Origin: Streptomyces kronopolitis
Lineage (GTDB): Bacteria > Actinomycetota > Actinomycetes > Streptomycetales > Streptomycetaceae
Direction: 5' to 3'
Assembly (NCBI RefSeq): GCF_014646275.1
Contig: NZ_BMND01000005.1
Location: 186,001 to 250,000, forward strand
DNA: 64,000 bases
Shown: positions 1 through 7,892 of the stretch, one piece after another
Position numbering within the stretch: position 1 is the stretch's first letter
How the letters are laid out: every line of letters begins with the position of its first letter
Notes under the pieces: generated by a model
What the model was told of the DNA's origin: nothing
The model's input: the letters and a program-made list of their open reading frames with translations, nothing else
Databases searched by the model: none
Position numbers and translations under genes: made by a program

Positions 1-100
1 GCAGACTTCGGGCACGATCTCCCGAAAGCCGCAGTTACGGCTGCGTAGGTTTCCGCCGGGAGAACCCTCCCCAGGCGTGGAAAAAGGGGTCCTCCGGACA

Positions 101-817
101 ATGGCAGAGCTCGTCTATCCGCCGGTGATCGGCGCCGCCCGCACCCTCTTCAAGGCGCTCGATCTGAAATTCGACATCGCCGGGACGGACCACATTCCGC
201 GCCGCGGCGGGGCGGTGCTGGTGAGCAATCACATCGGCTATCTGGACTTCGTCTTCGCCGGTCTGACCGCGCGCCCGGCCAAGCGGCTGGTGCGCTTCAT
301 GGCCAAGGAGTCGGTCTTCCGGCACAAGGTGTCGGGCCCGCTGATGCGCGCGATGAAGCACATCCCCGTGGACCGGGCGCAGGGCATGGACGCCTACAAG
401 CACGCCCTGACGGCGCTGCGTTCCGGGGAGATCATCGGGGTCTTCCCGGAGGCGACGATCTCCGAGTCCTTCACCCTGAAGACCTTCAAGTCGGGTGCCG
501 CGCGGCTGGCCCAGGAGGCCGGGGTGCCGCTGCTGCCGGTGGCGCTGTGGGGCACCCAGCGGCTGTGGACCAAGGGCCACAAGCGCGACCTGGGCCGCAA
601 CCACCTCCCGATAACGGTCCGGGTGGGCGAGCCGATGGAGGCCGATCCGGCCGAGTCGGCGGAGAAGATCACCGACCGGCTGCGGGCCCGGGTCCAGGAC
701 CTCCTGGAGGCGGCGCAGCGCGCCTATCCCGTACGCCCCAAGGGCCCCGACGACACCTGGTGGATGCCGGCCCACCTCGGCGGCACCGCACCCGCCCCTC
801 GCGGGAGCGCCGCCTGA
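101..817 (+). CDS. PlsC-type lysophospholipid acyltransferase
   Basis: This 238-residue protein belongs to the 1-acyl-glycerol-3-phosphate acyltransferase family, which moves an acyl chain onto lysophosphatidate or a related acceptor at the inner membrane face. The catalytic NHxxxxD motif is present as NHIGYLD (H44, D49), and the substrate-binding motif appears as FPEATIS (115-121), where most members have FPEGTRS. I chose the ATG at 101 because a purine-rich stretch (AAAAAGGGG, 81-89) lies about 11 bases upstream. An in-frame GTG at 77 would add eight residues. The gene stands alone on the plus strand and converges with the B3/B4 gene. The acyl acceptor cannot be read from the sequence. Confidence 0.9.
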   Translation: MAELVYPPVIGAARTLFKALDLKFDIAGTDHIPRRGGAVLVSNHIGYLDFVFAGLTARPAKRLVRFMAKESVFRHKVSGPLMRAMKHIPVDRAQGMDAYKHALTALRSGEIIGVFPEATISESFTLKTFKSGAARLAQEAGVPLLPVALWGTQRLWTKGHKRDLGRNHLPITVRVGEPMEADPAESAEKITDRLRARVQDLLEAAQRAYPVRPKGPDDTWWMPAHLGGTAPAPRGSAA

Positions 818-853
818 GCGGTCCGGCCGTCCGGGTCGGTCCGCTCGTCCGGG

Positions 854-1585
854 TCACTGCGACCAGACCTCACCGATCTCGATACGGGCGTCCGGGCAGG
901 CCGTGCGCAGCGCCTCGGCCAGTTCGGCGCCGGCGGCCGCCAGCGCGTCGGTCGTCATGGGGGCCATCCGCTCCAGCAGGAACAGCGCGCTGACCGAGTC
1001 CTCGGTCAGGCGGGTGCGCACGCCCTGCCGCCAGTTCCAGCGGCGGCAGGTGACGCCCTCTTCGTCGCACCAGACCACCTCGCCCGCGTCGGGGTGCTCG
1101 ATGGTCTCGGCGCCGGCGGCGGCGGTCGCGAACGGCTCGTCGCCGGTGGCCCGCACCAGCCGCATCCCGCCCCGGATGCGGTCCAGGTCCTCACCGCCCA
1201 CGGGAATGAGGTGGGCGACGCTGATCGCGTTGTAGAGGTCGACCAGGCGGTTGATGCGCGGCAGCCCGCCGTCCGCGAGCGCCCGCCGGGCCAGCGCCTC
1301 GGCGGAGTTGCGGGTGCGCGACGGCTTGCTGCCGAAGGCGGTGTAGGCGGCGCGCCAGGCGGCGAGGTGCGGATCGTCCTGCGGGGCGCGCCCGTCGAGG
1401 CGCTCGGTCAGCCGGCGGGTGGCCTCGTCCAGGAGCGCGGCCCCGGCCTCGTCGCTGGGCCCGTTGGTCAGGCCGTGGGCCTCCACGGCGAGGTAACCGA
1501 AGCCGGGCGCCAGGGCGCGCACCTCGTCGGAGACGTGCAGGGCGCAGGTCAGGGCGGTGGTGGAGGCGTGCGAAGAGTCGGACAT
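854..1585 (-). CDS. B3/B4 (PheT-like) domain protein
   Basis: The 243-residue product looks like the stand-alone B3/B4 domain family, related to the editing domain of the phenylalanyl-tRNA synthetase beta subunit. Family-like features are the central segment AAYTAFGSKPSRTRNSAEAL, a later NRLVDLYNAISVAHLIPVGG run, and a C-terminal part ending in DARIEIGEV. Stand-alone members are suspected to hydrolyse mischarged aminoacyl-tRNA, but few have been tested. The ATG at 1585 has GAGGAA at good spacing. The transglutaminase-like gene stops only 12 bases upstream on the same strand, so the two probably share a transcript. The function is inferred from the fold family only. Confidence 0.75.
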   Translation of the reverse strand: MSDSSHASTTALTCALHVSDEVRALAPGFGYLAVEAHGLTNGPSDEAGAALLDEATRRLTERLDGRAPQDDPHLAAWRAAYTAFGSKPSRTRNSAEALARRALADGGLPRINRLVDLYNAISVAHLIPVGGEDLDRIRGGMRLVRATGDEPFATAAAGAETIEHPDAGEVVWCDEEGVTCRRWNWRQGVRTRLTEDSVSALFLLERMAPMTTDALAAAGAELAEALRTACPDARIEIGEVWSQ

Positions 1586-1597
1586 CGGGGGCGTTCC

Positions 1598-2176
1598 TCA
1601 GAGATCGGTGGGGAGCGTCTGCCAGAGGTGAGGCCGGTCGACGGCCTCGCGGAGGCATTGGAGCACGACCGGATGTGGTTCAGCAAATAGCACCGGGTAG
1701 TCCAGTTCGTTGCACTCGGGCCGCACGGGGAACGCCAGCTGCTCGCGGTCGAGGCGGAACCGCGCATCGACGCCGGGCTTGTTGCCCCGGGGATCCTGTC
1801 GGACCCAGCGCTCCATGCCGGGCAGCCGGACGGCCACCAGCCCGTGGACGACCTCGAACCTCTGGTAGCAGAGCGCGGCGGGGATGCCCCGGGCGCGCAG
1901 CAGGGCCGCCAGGGCGTGCGCCTTGGCGTGGCAGATGCCGGTGCGCCGGGCGAGGACGTCCGAGGCGCGCCAGGTGACCCGCGGATCGCCGGTGTCCGCG
2001 CTGTGCGCGATCGCGTCGCGGACGAAGGTGAAGGCCGCCTCGGCGTATGCGTATGCATCCGGGGCGCCGGCGGCGAGGGTCGCGGCGGCGGCCCGGACGT
2101 CCGGATGGTCGTGATCGATGGCCGCACTGACGGCCAAGTAGGCCGAGATGTCCGGGGAGTTCTGGATCAGCCGCAT
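1598..2176 (-). CDS. Transglutaminase-like cysteine protease-fold protein
   Basis: This 192-residue cytoplasmic protein has the transglutaminase-like core. The nucleophile is C82 in RRTGICHAKAHAL, the histidine is H111 in EVVHGLVAVRLPG, and the acid is D128 in RWVRQDPRGN, so the triad is complete. There is no signal peptide or membrane segment. Family members act as proteases, amidases or transferases, and the substrate cannot be predicted. It precedes the B3/B4 gene with a 12-base gap. No clear Shine-Dalgarno sequence precedes the ATG at 2176, and a strong hairpin (2194-2235) ends 17 bases upstream of it, so either its expression depends on a promoter near the hairpin or the true start differs. 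Confidence 0.8.
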   Translation of the reverse strand: MRLIQNSPDISAYLAVSAAIDHDHPDVRAAAATLAAGAPDAYAYAEAAFTFVRDAIAHSADTGDPRVTWRASDVLARRTGICHAKAHALAALLRARGIPAALCYQRFEVVHGLVAVRLPGMERWVRQDPRGNKPGVDARFRLDREQLAFPVRPECNELDYPVLFAEPHPVVLQCLREAVDRPHLWQTLPTDL

Positions 2177-2193
2177 GCCCGGGGAGCGTAGCG

Positions 2194-2235
2194 ATGCGCC
2201 CGGCCGAGGGTCAATGACTTTTCGGCCGGGCGCAT
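2194..2235 (-). terminator. Strong hairpin downstream of threonine aldolase operon
   Basis: Perfect 14-bp inverted repeat (arms 2194-2207 and 2222-2235, ATGCGCCCGGCCGA and its complement) with a 14-base loop. It begins 25 bases past the threonine aldolase stop and probably ends that operon. It is also close enough to the next ATG (2176) to influence its expression. Confidence 0.7.
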
Positions 2236-2260
2236 AGCTATGCGGAGCGGGAGGTCCGGG

Positions 2261-3331
2261 TCAGCGGCTGATCTCCTCGCGGAGCGCGGCGAGGAAGCCG
2301 TCGACGTCCGCCTCGGTGGTGTCGAACGCGCACATCCAGCGCACCTGGCCGGTCTGCTCGTCCCAGAAGTAGAAGCGGTAGCGCTTCTGCAGCCGCTCGC
2401 TGACATCGTGCGGCAGCCGGGCGAAGACCGCGTTCGCCTGCACGGGGTAGCAGATCTCCACCCCGTCGATCTCCCGCACCCCGGCGGCCAGCCGCTGCGC
2501 CATGGTGTTGGCGTGCCGGGCGTTGCGCAGCCACAGGTCCTTGGCGAGCAGCGCCTCCAACTGGACGGAGACGAAGCGCATCTTGGAGGCCAGCTGCATG
2601 GACAGCTTGCGCAGGTGCTTCATCGCGCGCACCCGGTCGGGGTTGAGCACGACCACGGCCTCACCGAAGACGGCGCCGTTCTTGGTGCCGCCGTAGGAGA
2701 GGATGTCGACCCCCACGGCGTTGGTGAAGGCCCGCATCGGCACATCGAGCGTCGCCGCCGCGTTGGCGATCCGCGCGCCGTCGAGGTGCACCACCATGCC
2801 GCGCTCATGGGCGTGTTCGCAGATCGCCCGGATCTCGTCGGGCGTGTAGACCGTGCCCAGCTCCGTGCTCTGGGTGATCGAGACGACCTGCGGCATGGCG
2901 CGGTGCTCGTCGTCCCAGCCGTACGCCTCGCGGTCGATCAGCTCGGGGGTGAGCTTGCCGTCCTCGGTCGGTACGGTCAGCAGCTTCAGCCCGCCGACCC
3001 GCTCGGGCGCACCGCACTCGTCGACATGGATGTGTGCGGAGTCGGCGGCGATCACCGCGCCCCAGCGGTCGGTCACGGCCTGCAGCGCGACGACATTGGC
3101 GCCGGTGCCGTTGAACACCGGGAACGCCTCGGCGCGCTGACCGAAATGGCTGCGGACGATCCGCTGGAGGTGCTCGGTGTAGTCGTCCTCGCCGTAGGCG
3201 ACCTGGTGGCCGCCGTTGGCGAGGGCGAGGGCGGCGAGCACCTCCGGGTGGGCGCCGGCGTAGTTGTCGCTGGCGAAGCCGCGTATCTCGGGGTCGTGGT
3301 GCGGCCGGGCGTCGGTCTTCGCTCCGGTCAC
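2261..3331 (-). CDS. Low-specificity threonine aldolase (PLP-dependent)
   Basis: The 356-residue product is a beta-eliminating-lyase-type PLP enzyme that cleaves threonine or allo-threonine to glycine and acetaldehyde. The pyridoxal lysine is K217 in LSYGGTKNGAVFGEA, and the PLP-ring aspartate is D184 in VVHLDGARIAN. The substrate-loop region FASDNYAGAHPEV sits at the N-terminus, as usual. The GTG at 3331 overlaps the TGA of the upstream dehydrogenase in a GTGA arrangement, which fixes the start and implies translational coupling. It is the last gene of the operon DUF6421, short-chain dehydrogenase, aldolase. That neighbourhood suggests a small amino-acid or aldehyde pathway, but no reaction links the three with certainty. 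Confidence 0.9.
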   Translation of the reverse strand: MTGAKTDARPHHDPEIRGFASDNYAGAHPEVLAALALANGGHQVAYGEDDYTEHLQRIVRSHFGQRAEAFPVFNGTGANVVALQAVTDRWGAVIAADSAHIHVDECGAPERVGGLKLLTVPTEDGKLTPELIDREAYGWDDEHRAMPQVVSITQSTELGTVYTPDEIRAICEHAHERGMVVHLDGARIANAAATLDVPMRAFTNAVGVDILSYGGTKNGAVFGEAVVVLNPDRVRAMKHLRKLSMQLASKMRFVSVQLEALLAKDLWLRNARHANTMAQRLAAGVREIDGVEICYPVQANAVFARLPHDVSERLQKRYRFYFWDEQTGQVRWMCAFDTTEADVDGFLAALREEISR

Positions 3332-4152
3332 GGCTCGGGGGTCAGCCACAGACGCTGTCCATTCACTTCCTGGGCGGGCCGGCTCCAGACCCCGGCGATG
3401 GCCTCTGCCAGCTCCGTGACATCCGTGAAGCCCGCGAACTTGGCGTTCGGGCGCTCGGCGCGCATCTGGTCGTTGACGAGCGCCTTCACGACCAGGATGG
3501 CAGCCGCGGCGCGGGGGCCCTGCTCGCCCCCCGACTTGCGGAAGCCGTCGGCCATGGCCAGCGTCCAGGCCTCGGCGGCGGCCTTCGAGGCGGCGTAGGC
3601 GGCGTTGCCGCCGGTGGGCTTGCTGGCGCCGGCCGCGCTGGTGAGGAGGAAGCGGCCGTTGCCGCTGCGCTCCAGCGCGTCGCAGAACGCCAGGGAGGTG
3701 TGCTGGACGGTGCGGACCAGCAGCTTGTGCAGCGTCTCCCAGTCCGCGAGGTCGGTCTCCGCGAAGCTCGACGAGCCGCGCCAGCCGCCGACCAGGTGCA
3801 CCAGCCCGTCGATCCGGCCGAACTCCTTCTCCGTACGGGCCGCCCACTCGCGGGCCTGGTCCGGGTCGAGGAGGTCGACCGTCTCCCCGATCACCGTGGC
3901 ACCCCCATGGGCGTACCGGGCCGCGTCCACGGCCTCCGCCAGCCGCTCGGGGTGGGAGTCCGAGCCGACCACCACCGCGCCCGCCTCGGCCAGTCGCAGC
4001 AGCGTCGCCCGCCCGGCCGGTCCGGCCGCGCCCGCCACCGCGATGACCGCGCCCTCCAGCGGCCCCTGGCCGCCCGTCGAAGTCACCATCTCCGTCGCCT
4101 CCTCGTCATGCCCCTGGACGGCCTTCGGCCGGGTGTTCCGGTCGTTCGTCAC
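3328..4152 (-). CDS. Short-chain dehydrogenase/reductase (SDR)
   Basis: A classical SDR of up to 274 residues. The nucleotide-binding loop GAAGPAG (41-47) replaces the usual TGxxxGIG, and the catalytic residues are S172 (LLTSAAG), Y186 and K190 (AAYAASK). The GTG at 4152 overlaps the DUF6421 stop by four bases (GTGA). An internal ATG at residue 22 is a possible alternative start, just ahead of the Rossmann fold. The C-terminus, ending NGQRLWLTPEP, resembles SDRs that use NAD(P)H on small carbonyl substrates. Co-translation with threonine aldolase suggests that it acts on the same metabolite stream. The substrate is unknown. Confidence 0.88.
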   Translation of the reverse strand: MTNDRNTRPKAVQGHDEEATEMVTSTGGQGPLEGAVIAVAGAAGPAGRATLLRLAEAGAVVVGSDSHPERLAEAVDAARYAHGGATVIGETVDLLDPDQAREWAARTEKEFGRIDGLVHLVGGWRGSSSFAETDLADWETLHKLLVRTVQHTSLAFCDALERSGNGRFLLTSAAGASKPTGGNAAYAASKAAAEAWTLAMADGFRKSGGEQGPRAAAAILVVKALVNDQMRAERPNAKFAGFTDVTELAEAIAGVWSRPAQEVNGQRLWLTPEP

Positions 4153-5546
4153 GCCGCCGCCAATTCATCGCTGTGGGCCGTGATGCCCTTGGTGGATGCG
4201 ATCACAGTCCGCAGCTTCTTGGCGAGCGCCTCGTAGAACATGCTCAGCGGGAACTCGTCGGGGAGCACGTCGTCCACGAGCTTGCGCGGCGGCTGGTCGA
4301 GGTCGAGAGCGTCGGGTCCCTTGGCCCAGACCGAGCCCGGGTGCGGGGCCAGGTAGGTCGAGACGAGGTCGTACGCGGCGAACCAGTGCACCAGCTTGGG
4401 CCGGTCGATGCCGTCGCGGTAGAGCTTCTCGATCTCGCCGCACAGCTCGTTGGTGACCTTGGGCGCCCGCTCCCAGTCGATGTGCAGTGTGTTGTCCGTC
4501 CAGCGTACGACGTCGTGCTTGTGGAGGTAGGCGAAGAGCAGCTGTCCTCCCAGGCCGTCGTAGTTGCGGACGCGGTCGCCGGTGACCGGGAAGCGGAACA
4601 TCCGGTCGAAGATCACCGCGAACTGCACGTCGCGGGCCTGCGGGTACCCCTCGGCCTCCAGCTTCACGGCCTCCTTGAAGGCGGTGAGGTCGCAGCGCAG
4701 CTCCTCCAGGCCGTACATCCAGAACGGCTGGCGCTGCTTGATCATGAAAGGGTCGAACGGCAGGTCGCCGTGGCTGTGGGTGCGGTCGTGGACCATGTCC
4801 CACAGGACGAAGGCCTCCTGGCAGCGCTCCTGGTCGGCGAGCATGTCGCGGACGGCCTCGGGGACTTCCAGGCCCAGCGTCTCGACGGCGGCCCGGCTGA
4901 CCCGGCGGAAGCGGGCGGCCTCGCGGTCGCAGAAGATGCCGCCCCAGCTGAAGCGCTCGGGGGCCTCGCGCACGGCGATGGTCTCCGGGAAGAGCACCGC
5001 GGAGTTGGTGTCGTAGCCGGCCGTGAAGTCCTCGAAGGTGATGCCGCAGAAGAGGGCGTTGTCGTAGCGGGTGCGCTCCAGCTCGGCGAGCCACTCCGGC
5101 CAGACCATGCGCAGGACGACGGCCTCGAAGTTGCGGTCCGGGTTGCCGTTCTGGGTGTACATGGGGAACAGCACGAGGTGCTGGAGGCCGTCGGCGCGCC
5201 CGCGGGCGGGCTGGAAGGCGAGCAGCGAGTCCAGGAAGTCCGGGACCTCGAAGCCGCCGTCGGCCCAGCGGCGCAGGTCGGCGGCGAGGGCCTGGTGGTA
5301 GGCGGCGTTGTGCGGCAGCAGCGGGGCCAGCTCCCCCAGGGCCGCTATCACGCGGTCGACCTCCGCGCGGACGGCGTCGGCGCTCGGCGCACCCTCCGCC
5401 GCCAGGTCGACCGAGCCGTCCTTGGACTGCCAGGGGCGGATGGTCTCGACCGCGCCCTTGAGCACGGGCCACGCCGGGTGCTCGACCACACTCCCTGCGG
5501 TCGTGGTGGCCTCCTGGACACCCACAGGCGAAAAGATTTCCGTCAT
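4149..5546 (-). CDS. DUF6421-like protein with HDxxH motif
   Basis: This 465-residue soluble protein matches, from memory of Streptomyces annotation, the family named DUF6421, whose function is not known. The most conserved-looking block is MVHDRTHSHGDLPFD (251-265), where H253, H257 and H259 could bind a metal in a variant HxxxH site, followed by EELRCD (281-286), which supplies candidate acidic ligands. No signal peptide or membrane helix is visible. It is the first gene of a three-gene operon in which both junctions are GTGA overlaps. An inverted repeat 22 bases upstream (5568-5584) may be an operator. A metalloenzyme role is inference only. Confidence 0.75.
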   Translation of the reverse strand: MTEIFSPVGVQEATTTAGSVVEHPAWPVLKGAVETIRPWQSKDGSVDLAAEGAPSADAVRAEVDRVIAALGELAPLLPHNAAYHQALAADLRRWADGGFEVPDFLDSLLAFQPARGRADGLQHLVLFPMYTQNGNPDRNFEAVVLRMVWPEWLAELERTRYDNALFCGITFEDFTAGYDTNSAVLFPETIAVREAPERFSWGGIFCDREAARFRRVSRAAVETLGLEVPEAVRDMLADQERCQEAFVLWDMVHDRTHSHGDLPFDPFMIKQRQPFWMYGLEELRCDLTAFKEAVKLEAEGYPQARDVQFAVIFDRMFRFPVTGDRVRNYDGLGGQLLFAYLHKHDVVRWTDNTLHIDWERAPKVTNELCGEIEKLYRDGIDRPKLVHWFAAYDLVSTYLAPHPGSVWAKGPDALDLDQPPRKLVDDVLPDEFPLSMFYEALAKKLRTVIASTKGITAHSDELAAA

Positions 5547-5567
5547 GACTGCCCTCCGGCGGTAGAT

Positions 5568-5584
5568 CGTGTTGTCAGAACACG
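5568..5584. promoter_or_regulatory. Inverted repeat upstream of the DUF6421 operon
   Basis: CGTGTT and AACACG are separated by GTCAG, a 17-bp site with 6-bp perfect arms lying 22 bases before the ATG at 5546. Its size and position fit a repressor operator. No regulator gene is adjacent. Confidence 0.4.
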
Positions 5585-5836
5585 GTAACCAGCCAAGGAT
5601 CGTCCACTCAAGTGGGCTAGCTGAAAATTATCCTGTTGACACCCCGTACACACGCGGATTTTTCCTGCGCGTGCGGACCCGTGCGCCACTTCCTGCCAGC
5701 CGCACCCGGCCTTTCGGCGCTTCTTTCAGGGGCCCGGACCCCAGTGACAGAGCCGCGAGGAGGCCCTCGGGCGCCTCCCGGGGGATCCGGCGCGCACCGC
5801 CCCGGACGCCCCTCGCGGACACCTGCCCCGGTGGCG

Positions 5837-5852
5837 TGTGGCATATGCCACA
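5837..5852. promoter_or_regulatory. Perfect 16-bp palindrome TGTGGCATATGCCACA
   Basis: The two 8-bp halves are exact complements, with no spacer. It lies 290 bases from the operon start on the left and 307 from the phosphodiesterase start on the right. It looks like a dimeric regulator site, but nothing nearby identifies the protein. Confidence 0.35.
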
Positions 5853-6159
5853 GCGGTCCGCGACAGCTCGCAGCGGGTGGGCGCGTCCGGTGCGGTGATC
5901 CCCGCCCCGGGGGACCCGGGACCGCCGCCCGGCTCCGCGGGCCGTCAGCGCGCCGGGGAATCGCCCACATGAGAGTGAAGCGGTCTGAAGCCGGATCTGG
6001 CGGGTACCCGTACTGGACACACCACGGTCCGGTTCGGCACCCGTTTTTTCGCCGTCCGGTCCCGTTAGGCTGTGCGCCGTTTCGTACGCCGTGGCCGACG
6101 GTCGACGGTCGATTCCCCAGAGCCGACAGCACCACCGAGCCGACAGAAGCGAGGCAGCC

Positions 6160-6843
6160 TTGTCCTTTCTCACCATCGGACACCGCGGGATGATGGGCGT
6201 CGAGCCGGAGAACACCCTGCGCTCCTTCGTGCGCGCCGAGCACGAGGGCCTGGATGTCATCGAACTGGATCTGCATCTGAGCAAGGACGGCTCGCTGGTG
6301 GTGATGCACGACGCGGATGTCGACCGGACCACCGACGGCGCCGGGCCGATCTCCGAACGCACCCTCGCCGAGCTGCGTGAACTCGATGCCGGGAAGGGCG
6401 AGCGGATCCCCGTGTTCGAGGAGGTCGTGGAGGCGGTCGGCGCACCGCTGCAGGCCGAGATCAAGGATGTGGCCGCCGCGCAGGCGCTGGCCGAGGTGAT
6501 GCGGGCGCGCGATCTGACCGGCCGGGTCGAGGTGATCTCCTTCCACGACGAGGCGCTGGCGGCGATCCGCACCCTGCTGCCGGGCGTACGCACCGCGCTG
6601 GTCGCCAGCCGTTACGGCACCGATGTCGTCGACCGCGCCCAGGCCGTCGGCGCGACGATGCTGTCCCTGAACATCCGGCGGCTCACCCTGGAGCTGGTCG
6701 AGCGGGCGCACGCCGCCCAGCTGAGGGTCCTGGGCTGGACGGTCAACACCCACGATCAGCTCCGCCTCGCGCGCGGGCTGGGTCTGGACGGCGTGGTGAC
6801 CGATCTGCCGGAGATCCGGCGGGCGGTGCGCTTCACGGCGTAA
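6160..6843 (+). CDS. Glycerophosphodiester phosphodiesterase
   Basis: A 227-residue TIM-barrel phosphodiesterase of the GDPD family, which splits glycerophosphodiesters into glycerol-3-phosphate and an alcohol. The signature residues are present: GHRG near the N-terminus, EPENT, ELDLHLSKDG, then VVMHD with DRTTDG. The C-terminal strand carries LGWTVNTHDQL. I chose the TTG at 6160 because it has GAAGCGAGG upstream and places GHRG at the usual distance from the start. The in-frame ATG at 6091 would add an unrelated tail. There is no signal peptide, so the enzyme should act in the cytoplasm. It is followed, 153 bases on, by an amino-acid ABC importer with which it shares no obvious function. Confidence 0.92.
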   Translation: MSFLTIGHRGMMGVEPENTLRSFVRAEHEGLDVIELDLHLSKDGSLVVMHDADVDRTTDGAGPISERTLAELRELDAGKGERIPVFEEVVEAVGAPLQAEIKDVAAAQALAEVMRARDLTGRVEVISFHDEALAAIRTLLPGVRTALVASRYGTDVVDRAQAVGATMLSLNIRRLTLELVERAHAAQLRVLGWTVNTHDQLRLARGLGLDGVVTDLPEIRRAVRFTA

Positions 6844-6996
6844 GGCGGCGGCGCCCTCCGGTCGTCGGCCCGGGACCCGGCGACCGTCGGCCGGCGGGGA
6901 AATCCGCAGTTCACAGCGGCGCAACGAGATTCCACCATGCGGACTTTTCCCCTGGTGATCTCGACAGATGGCCGTGCGCACTGCCACTCTCCCGCC

Positions 6997-7878
6997 ATGC
7001 GCCTCGCCAACCGCCCCCTCCGCCTTGCCGCTTGGACCACCGCCGTGCTGGTCGCGGCGGCCGTCGGCTGTGCCCCGCAGGACGAGTCCCCCGGCGGCCC
7101 GGGGGCCGCCGGGCAGGGCCCGCAGCGCTGTGACCGGGGCGCGCTGCCCACCGTCACCCGGGGCACGCTCACGGTCGGCACCGACAAGCCCGCCTACGCG
7201 CCGTGGTTCCACGACGACGACCCGGCGAGCGGAAAGGGCTTCGAATCGGCGGTCGCCTACGCCGTCGCCCGCCAACTGGGCTACGCCAAGGGGGCGGTGC
7301 GCTGGCGGACCGTGCCGTTCAACAACGCCTTCGCGCCCGGCGCGAAGACCTTCGACTTCGACATCAACCAGGTGTCCATCAGCGCCGCACGCAAGCGGGC
7401 CGTCTCCTTCTCGTCCGGCTACTACGACGTGCGGCAGGCGGTCATCGCGCTGAAGGGCTCCAAGGCCGCGCACGCCCGGAGCATCGCTGACCTGCGGCGC
7501 CTCAGACTCGGCGCGCAGGTCGGCAGCACCAGCCTGGACGTCGTCCATGACACGGTCCGCCCGACGCGGCCCGCAGCCGTCTTCCAGAAGAACGACCTCG
7601 CCAAGTCCGCGCTGAAGAACGGTCAGGTCGACGCCATCCTCACCGATCTGCCGACGGCCTTCTACGTCACCTCCGCCGAGGTGAAGAACGCCGAGGTGGT
7701 CGGGCAGTTCGCGGCCACCGGCGCCGCGAAGGAGCAGTTCGGCCTGGTCCTGGACAGGGAGAGCCGGCTCACCGGATGTGTGACGGCCGCCGTGGACGCG
7801 CTGCGCAGGAACGGCACGCTCGCCGCGCTGGAGAAGAAGTGGCTGACCGACGCGGTGTCCGTCCCGGTGCTCAAGTGA
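6997..7878 (+). CDS. Amino-acid ABC transporter substrate-binding lipoprotein
   Basis: The 293-residue product is an extracellular solute-binding protein of the family-3 (polar amino acid) type. It starts with a lipoprotein signal: basic MRLANRPLR, a hydrophobic stretch and a lipobox AVGC. The mature part has the family pattern GTLTVGTDKPAYAPW, GKGFESAVAYAVA, FDFDINQVSIS and RKRAVSFSSGYYDV. The ATG at 6997 was chosen over an upstream ATG (6937) because it places the signal peptide at the N-terminus. The permease and ATPase genes follow directly, giving a complete importer. The ligand is probably an amino acid or a derivative; which one is not evident. Confidence 0.93.
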   Translation: MRLANRPLRLAAWTTAVLVAAAVGCAPQDESPGGPGAAGQGPQRCDRGALPTVTRGTLTVGTDKPAYAPWFHDDDPASGKGFESAVAYAVARQLGYAKGAVRWRTVPFNNAFAPGAKTFDFDINQVSISAARKRAVSFSSGYYDVRQAVIALKGSKAAHARSIADLRRLRLGAQVGSTSLDVVHDTVRPTRPAAVFQKNDLAKSALKNGQVDAILTDLPTAFYVTSAEVKNAEVVGQFAATGAAKEQFGLVLDRESRLTGCVTAAVDALRRNGTLAALEKKWLTDAVSVPVLK

Positions 7879-7892
7879 GGTACGGAAGAGAC

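Larger units (their letters stand above)
5547..6159. other. 613-bp intergenic region
   Basis: No convincing coding sequence lies here; the open frames lack start signals and family resemblance. The stretch separates the leftward DUF6421 operon from the rightward glycerophosphodiesterase and should hold both promoters. It contains the inverted repeat at 5568-5584, a perfect 16-bp palindrome at 5837-5852, and a TAGGCT hexamer near 6066 that could be a -10 box for the phosphodiesterase. Confidence 0.6.

Noticed and set aside
2261..3847. A 528-codon version of the threonine aldolase
   Set aside because: The first 170 codons are the wrong frame of the dehydrogenase gene; the GTGA overlap at 3331 marks the true start.
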